From QNBT01 sp964563335 (lineage in GTDB: Bacteria; Planctomycetota; Phycisphaerae; Sedimentisphaerales; Anaerohalosphaeraceae): DNA of 21,463 bases. A model generated the notes under the pieces. It did no database searches and was not told where the DNA came from. It saw nothing but the letters and a program-made list of their open reading frames with translations. Made by a program: the position numbers and the translations under genes. Positions 13,913 through 21,463 of the stretch are shown here, piece after piece. Location: NCBI GenBank assembly GCA_964563335.1, contig CAZLWL010000037.1, forward strand, positions 1 through 21,463, written 5' to 3'. The first letter of the stretch is position 1, and every line of letters begins with the position of its first letter.

Positions 13913-13941
13913 AGTTTAACCACTACATCAAATGTAGTCAA
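13913..13941 (-). promoter_or_regulatory. Possible minus-strand promoter
   Basis: On the minus strand, TTGACT (13941-13936) and TAAACT (13918-13913) are 17 bp apart. A perfect hairpin ACTACAT-CAA-ATGTAGT (13922-13938) overlaps the -35 box and spacer, as an operator would. It points at the PEP-CTERM genes with a leader of about 480 nt. The -10 box is weak. Confidence 0.35.
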
Positions 13942-14135
13942 GCAAAAAAAATAAAAATGGCATCACTCCAGAGTATACTGTCGAGTCGATTAGTTCAGGC
14001 TTCTACCACGGGATTATTACAACATCCACCCAACTTGCTAAGTTTTGCCATTATATCAAAATACCGTCTCCAATATCAAGGAAAAACCTGCAAAAACGGC
14101 TAATTACAGAGATTAATTTTGCTTATAGACAACTT

Positions 14136-14185
14136 TTGGACTAATACTATAGTTGTAGCTCTATAGTGGTATTCGGTTGGACTAA
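14136..14185. promoter_or_regulatory. Inverted repeat flanked by direct repeats, possible operator
   Basis: ACTATAG (14146-14152) and CTATAGT (14161-14167) form a 7-bp inverted repeat with 8-bp spacing. Two copies of TTGGACTAA (14136-14144 and 14177-14185) flank it 41 bp apart, and a shorter GGACTAA recurs at 14341. The dyad form suits a dimeric regulator, and a LuxR-type gene lies beside it; binding is inferred only. Confidence 0.4.
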
Positions 14186-14343
14186 AAAAGACCCAGCTAC
14201 GACAAAAATCTCAATGTCCGATAAAGGGAGGGATTATGAGGCGGGAGGTGGGCGGCGCGATACTTGGCAGTAGTATTTTTGGATGTAAGAGGCTGATAAT
14301 CTGGCGCTGTCTGTTGTGGTGCGACACTGCGAAGACAGTCGGA

Positions 14344-14664
14344 CTAAAGAGTTGCCTTGTCCAAAAGCCCGTTTGTATCTTCGATGAATCGCAAAAGCAT
14401 TAGAATTTTATTGTTCACCCAAAGCTTTCGGTAAAGATTGCGAACATGAGTTTTGACAGTTCCGTGCTTAATCTTCAGTCTGTTCGCAATTTCTTCGTTG
14501 CCTAACCCCTGACAGATCAACTGGGCAATTTGAAGTTCTCTCGGCGTCATGTGATAGCGTCTCTTAACATACGACCACTGGCGCTTGTTCAGCAGCACAA
14601 CGCGAGAAGGTGCCAACTGGGTTTGGTCTTGACTGACAGTCAAATCAATTGGTGATTGGGACAT
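14344..14664 (-). CDS. Stand-alone LuxR/GerE-type HTH regulator
   Basis: This 106-residue protein has a full GerE-type helix-turn-helix at residues about 38-95: MTPRELQIAQLICQGLGNEE, then IANRLKIKHGTVKTHVRNLY and the final helix RKLWVNNKILMLL. The TPRE opening, GxxNxEIA turn and TVKTHVRNLYRKL recognition helix are all conserved. No receiver or ligand-binding domain precedes it, only a 35-residue polar lead, so its activity may be set by expression level or a partner. Its ATG lies inside the end of the giant TPR gene (20-bp overlap), so the two are probably translationally coupled. It is a candidate regulator of the EPS/PEP-CTERM genes. Confidence 0.92.
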   Translation of the reverse strand: MSQSPIDLTVSQDQTQLAPSRVVLLNKRQWSYVKRRYHMTPRELQIAQLICQGLGNEEIANRLKIKHGTVKTHVRNLYRKLWVNNKILMLLRFIEDTNGLLDKATL

Positions 14665-17600
14665 GATTGGATTTCTCCGAAAGTTCTGCTAAAAGCCGCT
14701 GGGCTTCAGCCTTGTTTGCCGGGGACAGGCCCCCGATTTGCACGTCAAGCTCCAGCGACTTTTTCAAATTACTTATCGCTTCACTTTTTCGTCCGAGTCG
14801 CTGGAACGCCTGGCCCAAATGGAAATACGAACCTACAACCGCCGGTGCCCGGCCGCGATACAGTCGTATGCATTTTCTAAAATCTTTAATCGCCTTGTCG
14901 TACCGGCCCAGCCGGTAGTGAACCATACCGCTGGTATCAATAAGATCAACGTAGTCTGGATTGTTTGCGAGACCGCGTTTGACAAGCTCAAGGGACCGTT
15001 CACATTCGCCCTGTTCGGCGCATAGTATCCACGCCAGGTTATTCAGTGCTGTGAGTCTGTCAGGATCAAGTTTGAGGACCCTTTCGTAGAGATCCGCAGC
15101 GGCAGCAGAACGCCCCGACATGTGCAAAAGAACGCCAAGTGAGTTCAAGGCATCAATACAGTCAGAATCGATATCAATAACCGCGCGCAGGATTCTCTCG
15201 GCAGCTTGCACAGCTTCATTTTCCTGGCTCATTGCAAGGCCTTGGGTTATTGAGAGTAAAGTGCCCGTATCTTGGGGATGGCTCTTATACCAACCGACAA
15301 CCCTGTCGGCCAACTCGGGCCACCGACGGTTCTTTTCGAGTACCTGCGCGTGAGCCAGGATAACAGCAGGGTCATCCGGTTGCTCCTTATACAGCACTTC
15401 AAATTTTTTCTCTGCAAGTTCGGTGTCACCGCTTTCGTACAAAGCTGCGGCTAAAGCAATATTCATTTTTCTTGCATCGGCGCTTTTAGCCGAGGCCAGA
15501 TGTGATTTAAGGAGCTCTATGGCCTCCGGATACTGGCCAGTCACAACATATGTGTCGGCCAGGGGTATCACAACGTCAACATCATCAGGATATATATCCA
15601 TAAGCGCCTTGAGTGTTGGAATTGCAAGTACGGGTGATCTTGCCCTTTCGCAACGCGCCTTGGCAAGCATTAACAATTTGTCGCTTGGCAGATAAGAAAG
15701 CCCACGCAATGCCAAATCCATGGCCTGAGCCGGGTCATCCTGCTGAAGATATATCTCAACCAGCATCGCCCATGCTTGTGCAACCTTGGGCTGCCGGCGA
15801 GTTATCTCTGTCAGAATGCTCACGGCTTGCTCGACAGATGGAAACTTTGCTTCGGACAAGAGAACCTGTGCTTTATAGAGCTGCAACTGGGCATCATCGG
15901 GATTTAGGGCCAAAGCTTTATCGAGAAACTCCCGTCCTTGACGTTTTGTCTGTTCGTCCCGCGATGCGAGGAGTATTAACGCAGCTTGTTTTTGCACCTG
16001 GTAATCCTGGGGTGCAATCGCTGCCGCCCGCCTTATCGTTCGCACCGCTTCGGTAAGCTCGCCCATTGACTGATGAATCCGGCTTTTGAACATTAATGTT
16101 CTCAGTGCGTCCGGCTCCATTCGGACGGCTTCTTCCATATCGGACTTGGCCAACGACATTTGTCCTAATCCGGCGTACGCTCTGCCGCGGAGCAGGTAAG
16201 CTGAGGGGCTGCGGAGTCGGGTCACTATCTTATCACAAAGTTTTAACGCTTCATCGTCTTTGCCCAGTCGAAGGTTAAGCTCCACCAACTGCGCTGTTAC
16301 TGGAAGAGAGTCGGGCTCCTTTTGAAGCAACTGATTCAACAATTCGCTTGCTTCATCAAGCCTGTTTTGTTGCATTTTTAAGAGCGCAAGGGAAAACCGC
16401 ACGCCATCATCCTCGGGCGTCTCGGAAAGAAATCTCTCAAGAATATCACTTGCCGGATCTAACTTGCCCTGTCTTACATAGCTATAAAGTTCCAGCTTCG
16501 ACAGACGCGGATCCGACAATTTTCGCCTCGCGGCCCGGGCCAGTATGCTGTCAGCCTGGTCGTATTCTCCGGCTTTGTACATTGTGGCGACAGTTGATAT
16601 TATCAACTGGATATCGTCGGGGTCTCTATTTAATATCTCACGGTAGGCCGAAAGTGCAAGCTGCAACTCGCCGGCGCGCTCATAGCTCTCTGCCAACAGT
16701 CGACGACTGGCCCGGTCATCAGGATTCGCAAGAAGATTCTGCTTCAAAAGCGAGACTATCTGTGGGTAGCGTTCGTTGAAGGCGTCGTCTGCAAACCACA
16801 GCCTTGCCTGCTCATAACGCCACTGCCAGCCATCAGGGCCTTCTATGGACTTAATCTCATCAATAAGTCGCTGCAAATTCCCAGTCTCATCTGTGTTCTG
16901 GCCACAATCGAGCAAACGTCTCTTAAGCGGGATATCATCCGGCGTTTGGGCCGCCACGGGTTTAAGAAACTCGTAGGCCCTGCCCGGCCCATCAGAAGCG
17001 GTGTATATGTCCGCGAGCATAAGCTGCAACCGGCGTCTATTCGCAGGGTTACCTGCACGCTCGATTGCTTCGGTGATAACGCTTTGGCACTCGAGGAACT
17101 TTTCCTGCCGTGATAACAAACTTACAAGGTACTTCACTGCCGTTACTGATTCGCCAAAGTCCTCAGTAATATCTCCGAGTTCGATTACAGCCTGTGTGAT
17201 TTCATTTTGAGCAAGCAGCACATCAACCTGTGCCAAAGCAACCTTTACGTTTGAAGAGAATTTATCCTTCAACTCATCTGCGATCTGTTTTGCCCGGTCA
17301 AGCTGCCGGCGCATTAGTGCCATTCTTACTTCCAATAATTTCGACGCAAGAGTACCACCGGTATCTCGTTGCAGCTTAGCCAGGTCTGTTTCAATATTGT
17401 CCCACATCCGCGCATCCTCAGGCATTTGCCCTTGTGCCAAAAGCTGCATCCTTGCCTGCAAATAAACCGAGCGGCCCTGGAGACTGTCCGGTTTTATTTG
17501 CAAAGCGGCGCGTGCCTGTTCGACGGCCCGGGCCCAGTTTCGATCTTCAACGAAGATTTTTGCGAGAACCAGACGGGCGCGGTAAGAGTCCTCATTCTGA

Positions 17601-18832
17601 TTAAGAAAGGTGCGTAACCGCTGAACGGCAGATTGGGTGTCTCCCAGTTGCACCAGAGCCGCGGCCATCGCCAGTTGCATACCTTCGGACTGTCGTCCCA
17701 ACTGCATTGCCTCTCGCCAGTGCCTCACAGCCTGAGCCCATTGTTCTTTCTGCTCGGCCATAAGGCCTTCACAAAACGCAACGGTTACTGAACTGACTTC
17801 CTTTTGTTTCAATTCGCTGATGCAATCGGAGGCACGCTCAAAATCCCCACTTCGGATAAACAATTCCGCTGCGACGGGCATAAAGACGAGCGAATTCGCC
17901 CCAAGGGCCTTGAGGCCGTTGCTTGCGATCCGCTGCATCAACTCGGTCGAGCCAGCCTTAAGGGCAAGCATCGCCCAGACATGCCAAAGCAGGACATTAT
18001 CCGGCTGGGTCTCATAGACGGCCTCAAGATGAGAGCCAGCCCTGTCAAAATCGCCGACATTTACAAATTCCCTGGCCAAGATAAGTCGTACCGAGGTATC
18101 AGACAAATCATACAATTCGGCTTGTTCGAGATCCGCCAGGGCCTTGTTAAGCTGAGCATGTCTTATATAAAAAGCACCACGAATGATATGAGCCAGTGCA
18201 GAAGAAGGATTGTTCTGGACTGCCTGGTTAAACCAGTGCTCAGCCGTTACAGAAAAATCGTCCGGCCGCAGTTCGACAAGCCGCCCCAGCGCATCGTACG
18301 CCAAGACTTCTGAAGGAGCATCCTCAATAATTGCATTCAATTGGCTGGCGGCTTCTTCAAACTTTCGTTGCTCAATAAGGGCTTTTGCGAGCATTCTGCG
18401 AATAGTGCTATTACTGACATTTTCGAGCCGCTGTGTCGCAATCAGTTCAGCCTCTCCCGGCATTTTCATCTGTATGTATATTTCTATCAGTTTTGTCGCG
18501 GCCTCTGTGTTGGTTCTGTCTATCCTCAAGACCCTTCTATACGCGTTAATTGCCTGAGAAATATTGCCGCGCTTAAGGGGGATTATGTTCAATTGGGCCT
18601 GCGCGTATTTCATCAGCGCATCAATATCATCAGGCTCGACCGTAAGATACCTGCCCAGATTTTGGGCCGCTTCGACCCACCGGGCATTCTCATAGGCCCT
18701 GTTGCCAAGCTCAAGACCGGCCTCAGCACGATGCAGGCGATTCCACCGGCGCAGTCCATACGCTGTTACACCTAAGACAACAAGACTAATCACTAAGACA
18801 ATGATTAACTTCCAATTGATTTTCCCACTCAT
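14645..18832 (-). CDS. Giant membrane-anchored TPR protein (PrsT-like, PEP-CTERM/EPS system)
   Basis: This 1395-residue protein has one N-terminal transmembrane anchor (about residues 8-26, KLIIVLVISLVVLGVTAYG) followed almost entirely by tetratricopeptide repeats. Typical units are recognisable throughout, for example ALMKYAQAQL, LRLGKDDEALKLCDKIV, GDTELAEKKFEVLYKEQPDD, ALNNLAWILCAEQGECERSL and SYFHLGQAFQRLGRKSEAIS. TPR superhelices are protein-binding scaffolds. Large TPR proteins of this kind (PrsT) are known from exosortase/EPS loci, where they are thought to help export or assembly; at 1395 residues this one is longer than usual. GGCGGG lies just before the ATG. It follows the sugar transferase by 120 bp and overlaps the LuxR-type gene, supporting one operon. 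Confidence 0.9.
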   Translation of the reverse strand: MSGKINWKLIIVLVISLVVLGVTAYGLRRWNRLHRAEAGLELGNRAYENARWVEAAQNLGRYLTVEPDDIDALMKYAQAQLNIIPLKRGNISQAINAYRRVLRIDRTNTEAATKLIEIYIQMKMPGEAELIATQRLENVSNSTIRRMLAKALIEQRKFEEAASQLNAIIEDAPSEVLAYDALGRLVELRPDDFSVTAEHWFNQAVQNNPSSALAHIIRGAFYIRHAQLNKALADLEQAELYDLSDTSVRLILAREFVNVGDFDRAGSHLEAVYETQPDNVLLWHVWAMLALKAGSTELMQRIASNGLKALGANSLVFMPVAAELFIRSGDFERASDCISELKQKEVSSVTVAFCEGLMAEQKEQWAQAVRHWREAMQLGRQSEGMQLAMAAALVQLGDTQSAVQRLRTFLNQNEDSYRARLVLAKIFVEDRNWARAVEQARAALQIKPDSLQGRSVYLQARMQLLAQGQMPEDARMWDNIETDLAKLQRDTGGTLASKLLEVRMALMRRQLDRAKQIADELKDKFSSNVKVALAQVDVLLAQNEITQAVIELGDITEDFGESVTAVKYLVSLLSRQEKFLECQSVITEAIERAGNPANRRRLQLMLADIYTASDGPGRAYEFLKPVAAQTPDDIPLKRRLLDCGQNTDETGNLQRLIDEIKSIEGPDGWQWRYEQARLWFADDAFNERYPQIVSLLKQNLLANPDDRASRRLLAESYERAGELQLALSAYREILNRDPDDIQLIISTVATMYKAGEYDQADSILARAARRKLSDPRLSKLELYSYVRQGKLDPASDILERFLSETPEDDGVRFSLALLKMQQNRLDEASELLNQLLQKEPDSLPVTAQLVELNLRLGKDDEALKLCDKIVTRLRSPSAYLLRGRAYAGLGQMSLAKSDMEEAVRMEPDALRTLMFKSRIHQSMGELTEAVRTIRRAAAIAPQDYQVQKQAALILLASRDEQTKRQGREFLDKALALNPDDAQLQLYKAQVLLSEAKFPSVEQAVSILTEITRRQPKVAQAWAMLVEIYLQQDDPAQAMDLALRGLSYLPSDKLLMLAKARCERARSPVLAIPTLKALMDIYPDDVDVVIPLADTYVVTGQYPEAIELLKSHLASAKSADARKMNIALAAALYESGDTELAEKKFEVLYKEQPDDPAVILAHAQVLEKNRRWPELADRVVGWYKSHPQDTGTLLSITQGLAMSQENEAVQAAERILRAVIDIDSDCIDALNSLGVLLHMSGRSAAAADLYERVLKLDPDRLTALNNLAWILCAEQGECERSLELVKRGLANNPDYVDLIDTSGMVHYRLGRYDKAIKDFRKCIRLYRGRAPAVVGSYFHLGQAFQRLGRKSEAISNLKKSLELDVQIGGLSPANKAEAQRLLAELSEKSNHVPITN

Positions 18833-18848
18833 TTTCCCGCCTTAATCT

Positions 18849-18944
18849 ATCGGGCGGCTCGCGCCGCCGCGCTTCTAATGTTAATTTTTCCACTCTCTTT
18901 CATTTCATCGGGCGGCTCGCGCCGCCGCGCTTCTGTTGTTAATT
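18849..18944. repeat. Duplicated GC-rich hairpin between two operon genes
   Basis: Two identical 28-bp copies begin at 18849 and 18907 (period 58), each with GGCGGC-TCGC-GCCGCC able to form a strong hairpin, and each followed by a similar TGTTAATT tail. A shorter relative lies near 250-263. Placed between the sugar transferase and TPR genes, the hairpins could attenuate transcription or stabilise the upstream message. Confidence 0.8.
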
Positions 18945-18952
18945 ATTCTTAC

Positions 18953-20605
18953 TTAGAACTGATCGACAAAGTTATTTACGAGCTTCTGTGCGGTTTTCCA
19001 ACACACCCACAAATCAAGCCAGACAGACAAATTCCTCACATATTCCGTATCGTAGTGCAACCACTCCTGGAAGTCTTTCGCTTCGGCTCGGGTCCTGCAG
19101 ATTTGCCACAGTCCCGTTATGCCCGGCCTGACCGACAGTCTGGCGTCCCGCCAGTGGGGACATAAAGCATTCTCCTGCTCGGGGGACGGGCGAGGCCCTA
19201 CGATACTCATCTGGCCCATGAAAACATTGATAAACTGAGGTATCTCATCCAAATAAGTATCGCGCAGAAACTGTCCAACGGCACTAACCCGCGGATCTTT
19301 TTCCATTTTGAACTGCGGACCATCAACTTGACTGACTACCCTTAACCTCTCCTGAATTTCTTCAGCACCGACAGCCATGCTTCTGAACTTTATGCAGTCG
19401 AATTGTCTGCCGTGCAGTCCCTGACGTCTGGCCCTGTAAAAAACCGGCCCAGGCGAAGTCAACTTTATTACCAGCGCAACTACGAGAAAAACTGGCGCAA
19501 AAAACGCCAGCACAATTGATGCCCCAACGAAGTCACAAATCCTTTTGAGAAACACGGCATAAGAAAATCCGGACCACTTGCGAAAAAGGCTCTTACCGTC
19601 TCGAAACTTGAAGCTGTCTGTGGTCCTGCATGGCAGTGTCATTGGGTTGCATTCGTGGTCCCGCCCGGATTGCTGATCGTGCTTATGTTCTTTCGTCAAG
19701 ACTCGATTCTGCAGGAACTGGTCTGAGCGCACCGAAAGCCCCGGCCCGATTATGGAATTTCTAACAACAGCTCCGTCGCCAACTTTGACGCTATCTGCAA
19801 GAATCACAGGACCTGATATTACGGCACTTTTGCCAATATGCACATTTTTGCCGGTTACGATTTTACCAAAAAGCCTTGCGCTATCAACAATGGTGCTTTC
19901 ATTCGAGCCGGACAGCTTTTTCGAATTGAGTACGGCCCCTAAGAAACTCAACAACCCCGTTTCTGTTTCCAGGTCCAGCACCCTCCCGGCGGCCTCGAGA
20001 CAAGTCAGCCTAATAGAATTGGCTTGACATCTCGAAATGAACTGTTCAAAGTCGAGGGTTACAGCACCATCAACGAGCAGGTTCGCAAGGACACCGGTTT
20101 TTATGAACACATGATGCGGCCAGTCAGGCGGGATATCGACAGGTTGGGCAGTGTCCAGGTACCACCTGCGAAAACCCACTACCTTACTGTCGGGTGTAAT
20201 CCGCACTTTTTCGCGATACGCAGCCAGACTCGGGGACATATTCACGATGACTACGTCGGCAGCAACTGAATTCAATACCTCACGCAGCCACTGCCAGTTG
20301 GCACTTGTTGCAAATCTGCCATTCGATATGACAAACCAGTCACTCTTGGCATATTCGGTTCGTTTACGACAACACATCACCTCGCCTTGTTCATAACCGA
20401 TTGTCGTCGAACCGTCCCCGCGAGATCTCACGCCCCATTGGGCCGGAGCAGCTATGCGAACGGTCTTTCGGCTGCCAAAGCGACGACTGCCGACTAAGCC
20501 GGAAAGGGCAACAGCAGCAATCGGTTCGCTTGAAAGAGCGAAGCGCAACAAACCGCTGTCGTCAGCCGTTTTACCCTTATGCTCGTGTATAACAATCAAT
20601 TCCAT
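18953..20605 (-). CDS. Phosphoglycosyl transferase fused to nucleotidyltransferase-like/beta-helix domain
   Basis: This 550-residue protein has three parts. Residues 1-240 resemble a degenerate nucleotidyltransferase/sugar-1-phosphate transferase fold. About 242-295 is a left-handed beta-helix (LFGKIVTGKNVHIGKSAVIS, VILADSVKVGDGAVVRNSII). About 348-550 is a bacterial sugar transferase of the monotopic WbaP/PglC type: re-entrant helix (VFLKRICDFVGASIVLAFFA), PGPVFYRARRQG, DCIKFRSM, catalytic Asp453-Glu454 in LDEIPQF, and SIVGPRP. It should transfer a sugar-1-phosphate to polyprenyl phosphate to start EPS repeat units. The N-terminus lacks an obvious nucleotide-binding GxGTRL motif, so it may be regulatory. 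The ATG at 20605 is preferred over the TTG at 20611. It follows the BY-kinase by 44 bp. Confidence 0.9.
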   Translation of the reverse strand: MELIVIHEHKGKTADDSGLLRFALSSEPIAAVALSGLVGSRRFGSRKTVRIAAPAQWGVRSRGDGSTTIGYEQGEVMCCRKRTEYAKSDWFVISNGRFATSANWQWLREVLNSVAADVVIVNMSPSLAAYREKVRITPDSKVVGFRRWYLDTAQPVDIPPDWPHHVFIKTGVLANLLVDGAVTLDFEQFISRCQANSIRLTCLEAAGRVLDLETETGLLSFLGAVLNSKKLSGSNESTIVDSARLFGKIVTGKNVHIGKSAVISGPVILADSVKVGDGAVVRNSIIGPGLSVRSDQFLQNRVLTKEHKHDQQSGRDHECNPMTLPCRTTDSFKFRDGKSLFRKWSGFSYAVFLKRICDFVGASIVLAFFAPVFLVVALVIKLTSPGPVFYRARRQGLHGRQFDCIKFRSMAVGAEEIQERLRVVSQVDGPQFKMEKDPRVSAVGQFLRDTYLDEIPQFINVFMGQMSIVGPRPSPEQENALCPHWRDARLSVRPGITGLWQICRTRAEAKDFQEWLHYDTEYVRNLSVWLDLWVCWKTAQKLVNNFVDQF

Positions 20606-20649
20606 AATCAAATCAGGACGTGACTTATCTGCGGCAACTTAAGAGTATA

Positions 20650-21453
20650 CTAAGATTTCAACTCGTCGTCGGTCTTATCCTCAGACCGGTCTGTAAGCAG
20701 TAACGTCTCCGCCCGCTTGCGGCTGTCGGATTCTCGCTTTCCGTCGCCGTCAGTAGTGTACCTATAGCCATAGCCATAACCGTAGCGGTGATAACTGTGA
20801 GTGACTTTGACGTTGTTGACCACCGTACCCAATATTTTGGCATCCACCCGTTCCAGGCGTTCAATTGCTTCCCTCAGATCCAGCCGTGATGTACGGTCCA
20901 CAAAACTCGTCAGGATTACGCCGTCGGCCATCCTCGCCCATAATAGCGCATCGGAAAATGCCAGCACCGGTGGTGTATCAATAATCACATGGTCGTAATC
21001 GGCGCCGACCCTCCCGATGCATTCGCCGGTACGGGGCTTGCCAAGAAGATCAAGCGCATCAGAAACATTGCGGCGGTCGGCTGCCAAAACATCCAGCCCC
21101 ACAGCACCTGTGTTGTAAACCAGCTTTGCAAATTCCTTTCCAAAGAGCAGGTCCTGGAGACCCCTGGACCCTTTTGGAAGATTCAGCATTTCAGCAATGT
21201 CAGGCTTTCTGAGGTCTCCATCTATCAACAGCACTTTCTCCCCCGATTGCGCGAAGCTCGTTGCAAGGTTAATGGCGAAAGTTGTTTTTCCGTCCCCTAT
21301 TCCCGGGCTGGTAACTACTATGACTTTGGATGTAGCATCGCCGTCAAGCAGGCCGAGATTGGCACGAATTGCCTGATAATCGTCTGCCAATTGCCGGCCA
21401 AGCAACAGCTTATCAATGTGTTTCGGACTGGTCGTGGTGCCGATTATTCTCAC
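20650..21453 (-). CDS. BY-type tyrosine kinase (CpsD/CapB family), start uncertain
   Basis: Residues 45-230 form a BY-kinase ATPase: Walker A SPGIGDGKTT (49-58), Walker A' VLLIDGDLRKP (74-84), and Walker B VIIDTPP (156-162). A Tyr cluster follows (SYHRYGYGYGYRY, six tyrosines at 221-232), the usual autophosphorylation site, though here it is followed by a 35-residue charged tail. The family controls polymer length and export through cycles of phosphorylation. It pairs with Wzz- and Wza-type proteins; a Wza-type gene is at 8339. The GTG at 21453 gives 267 residues, but the frame is open to the window edge, so an N-terminal Wzz-like domain cannot be excluded. It is the first visible gene of the minus-strand operon. 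Confidence 0.9.
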   Translation of the reverse strand: MRIIGTTTSPKHIDKLLLGRQLADDYQAIRANLGLLDGDATSKVIVVTSPGIGDGKTTFAINLATSFAQSGEKVLLIDGDLRKPDIAEMLNLPKGSRGLQDLLFGKEFAKLVYNTGAVGLDVLAADRRNVSDALDLLGKPRTGECIGRVGADYDHVIIDTPPVLAFSDALLWARMADGVILTSFVDRTSRLDLREAIERLERVDAKILGTVVNNVKVTHSYHRYGYGYGYRYTTDGDGKRESDSRKRAETLLLTDRSEDKTDDELKS

Positions 21454-21463
21454 ACCTACACGT

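Larger units (their letters stand above)
13418..14343. other. Long upstream region of the PEP-CTERM genes, no clear gene
   Basis: About 920 bp without a convincing gene. It holds a perfect stem-loop just before the PEP-CTERM start (13455-13478), a minus-strand promoter-like sequence (13913-13941) and an inverted repeat with direct repeats at 14136-14185. A minus-strand frame at 13490-13729 encodes 79 residues with a signal-peptide-like start (ARGLFRVAALLYAAAGVIVA) but has a GTG start and weak ribosome binding site; I consider it doubtful. The rest is AT-rich and featureless to me. Confidence 0.6.

Noticed and set aside
14236..14403. 55-codon plus-strand ORF with a good GGGAGG box
   Set aside because: It overlaps the end of the LuxR-type gene antisense and its composition (Cys/Trp/Arg-rich) looks random; kept only as a remote possibility.

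Overview
The window looks like a piece of a Planctomycetota chromosome, most likely class Phycisphaerae (Sedimentisphaerales-like). This is inference from gene content. It rests on two surface proteins with a planctomycete-style PEP-CTERM tail (VPAPGAVLLGS... ending in RRRR), a beta-helix protein with a dockerin-like C-terminus (DFNIDG...DFAEFAKRWL), and intergenic DNA crowded with short hairpins and ATGCTGGATGC-type repeats. No rRNA, complete tRNA, complete mobile element or CRISPR array is visible.

Layout. 1-3500 is a repeat-rich accessory stretch. It holds a small two-helix membrane protein, a PEBP/YbhB-type lipoprotein and a membrane-anchored HExxH metallopeptidase. 3501-6176 is a minus-strand group: a PD-(D/E)XK nuclease with a DUF5655 C-terminus, a small partner ORF directly upstream of it, an HNH endonuclease, a DUF6680-like membrane protein and a 34-codon ORF. 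Three copies of a 20-bp direct repeat separate the nuclease units, giving a cassette-like arrangement. 6546-7409 encodes an FHA-GAF protein. 7410-8338 has no gene: it holds a 74-bp tandem duplication and two face-to-face tRNA 5' fragments around about 250 bp that resemble an integration scar.

8239-21463 is an exopolysaccharide / PEP-CTERM surface-biogenesis region. A strong promoter drives a Wza-type outer-membrane export lipoprotein and an unrecognised membrane/coiled-coil protein. A second strong promoter drives the secreted beta-helix/dockerin protein. Facing these on the minus strand are two PEP-CTERM proteins. Upstream of them is what looks like one operon, transcribed right to left: BY-type tyrosine kinase (cut by the window edge), a phosphoglycosyl transferase fused to a nucleotidyltransferase-like/beta-helix N-terminus, a 1395-residue membrane-anchored TPR protein (PrsT-like), and a small LuxR/GerE-type regulator overlapping its end.

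Inferred working model: the sugar transferase primes a lipid-linked repeat unit, the kinase and export lipoprotein control polymer length and export, the giant TPR protein scaffolds the machinery, and PEP-CTERM proteins are sorted to the envelope by an exosortase, which is not in this window. The LuxR-type protein is a candidate regulator of the locus.
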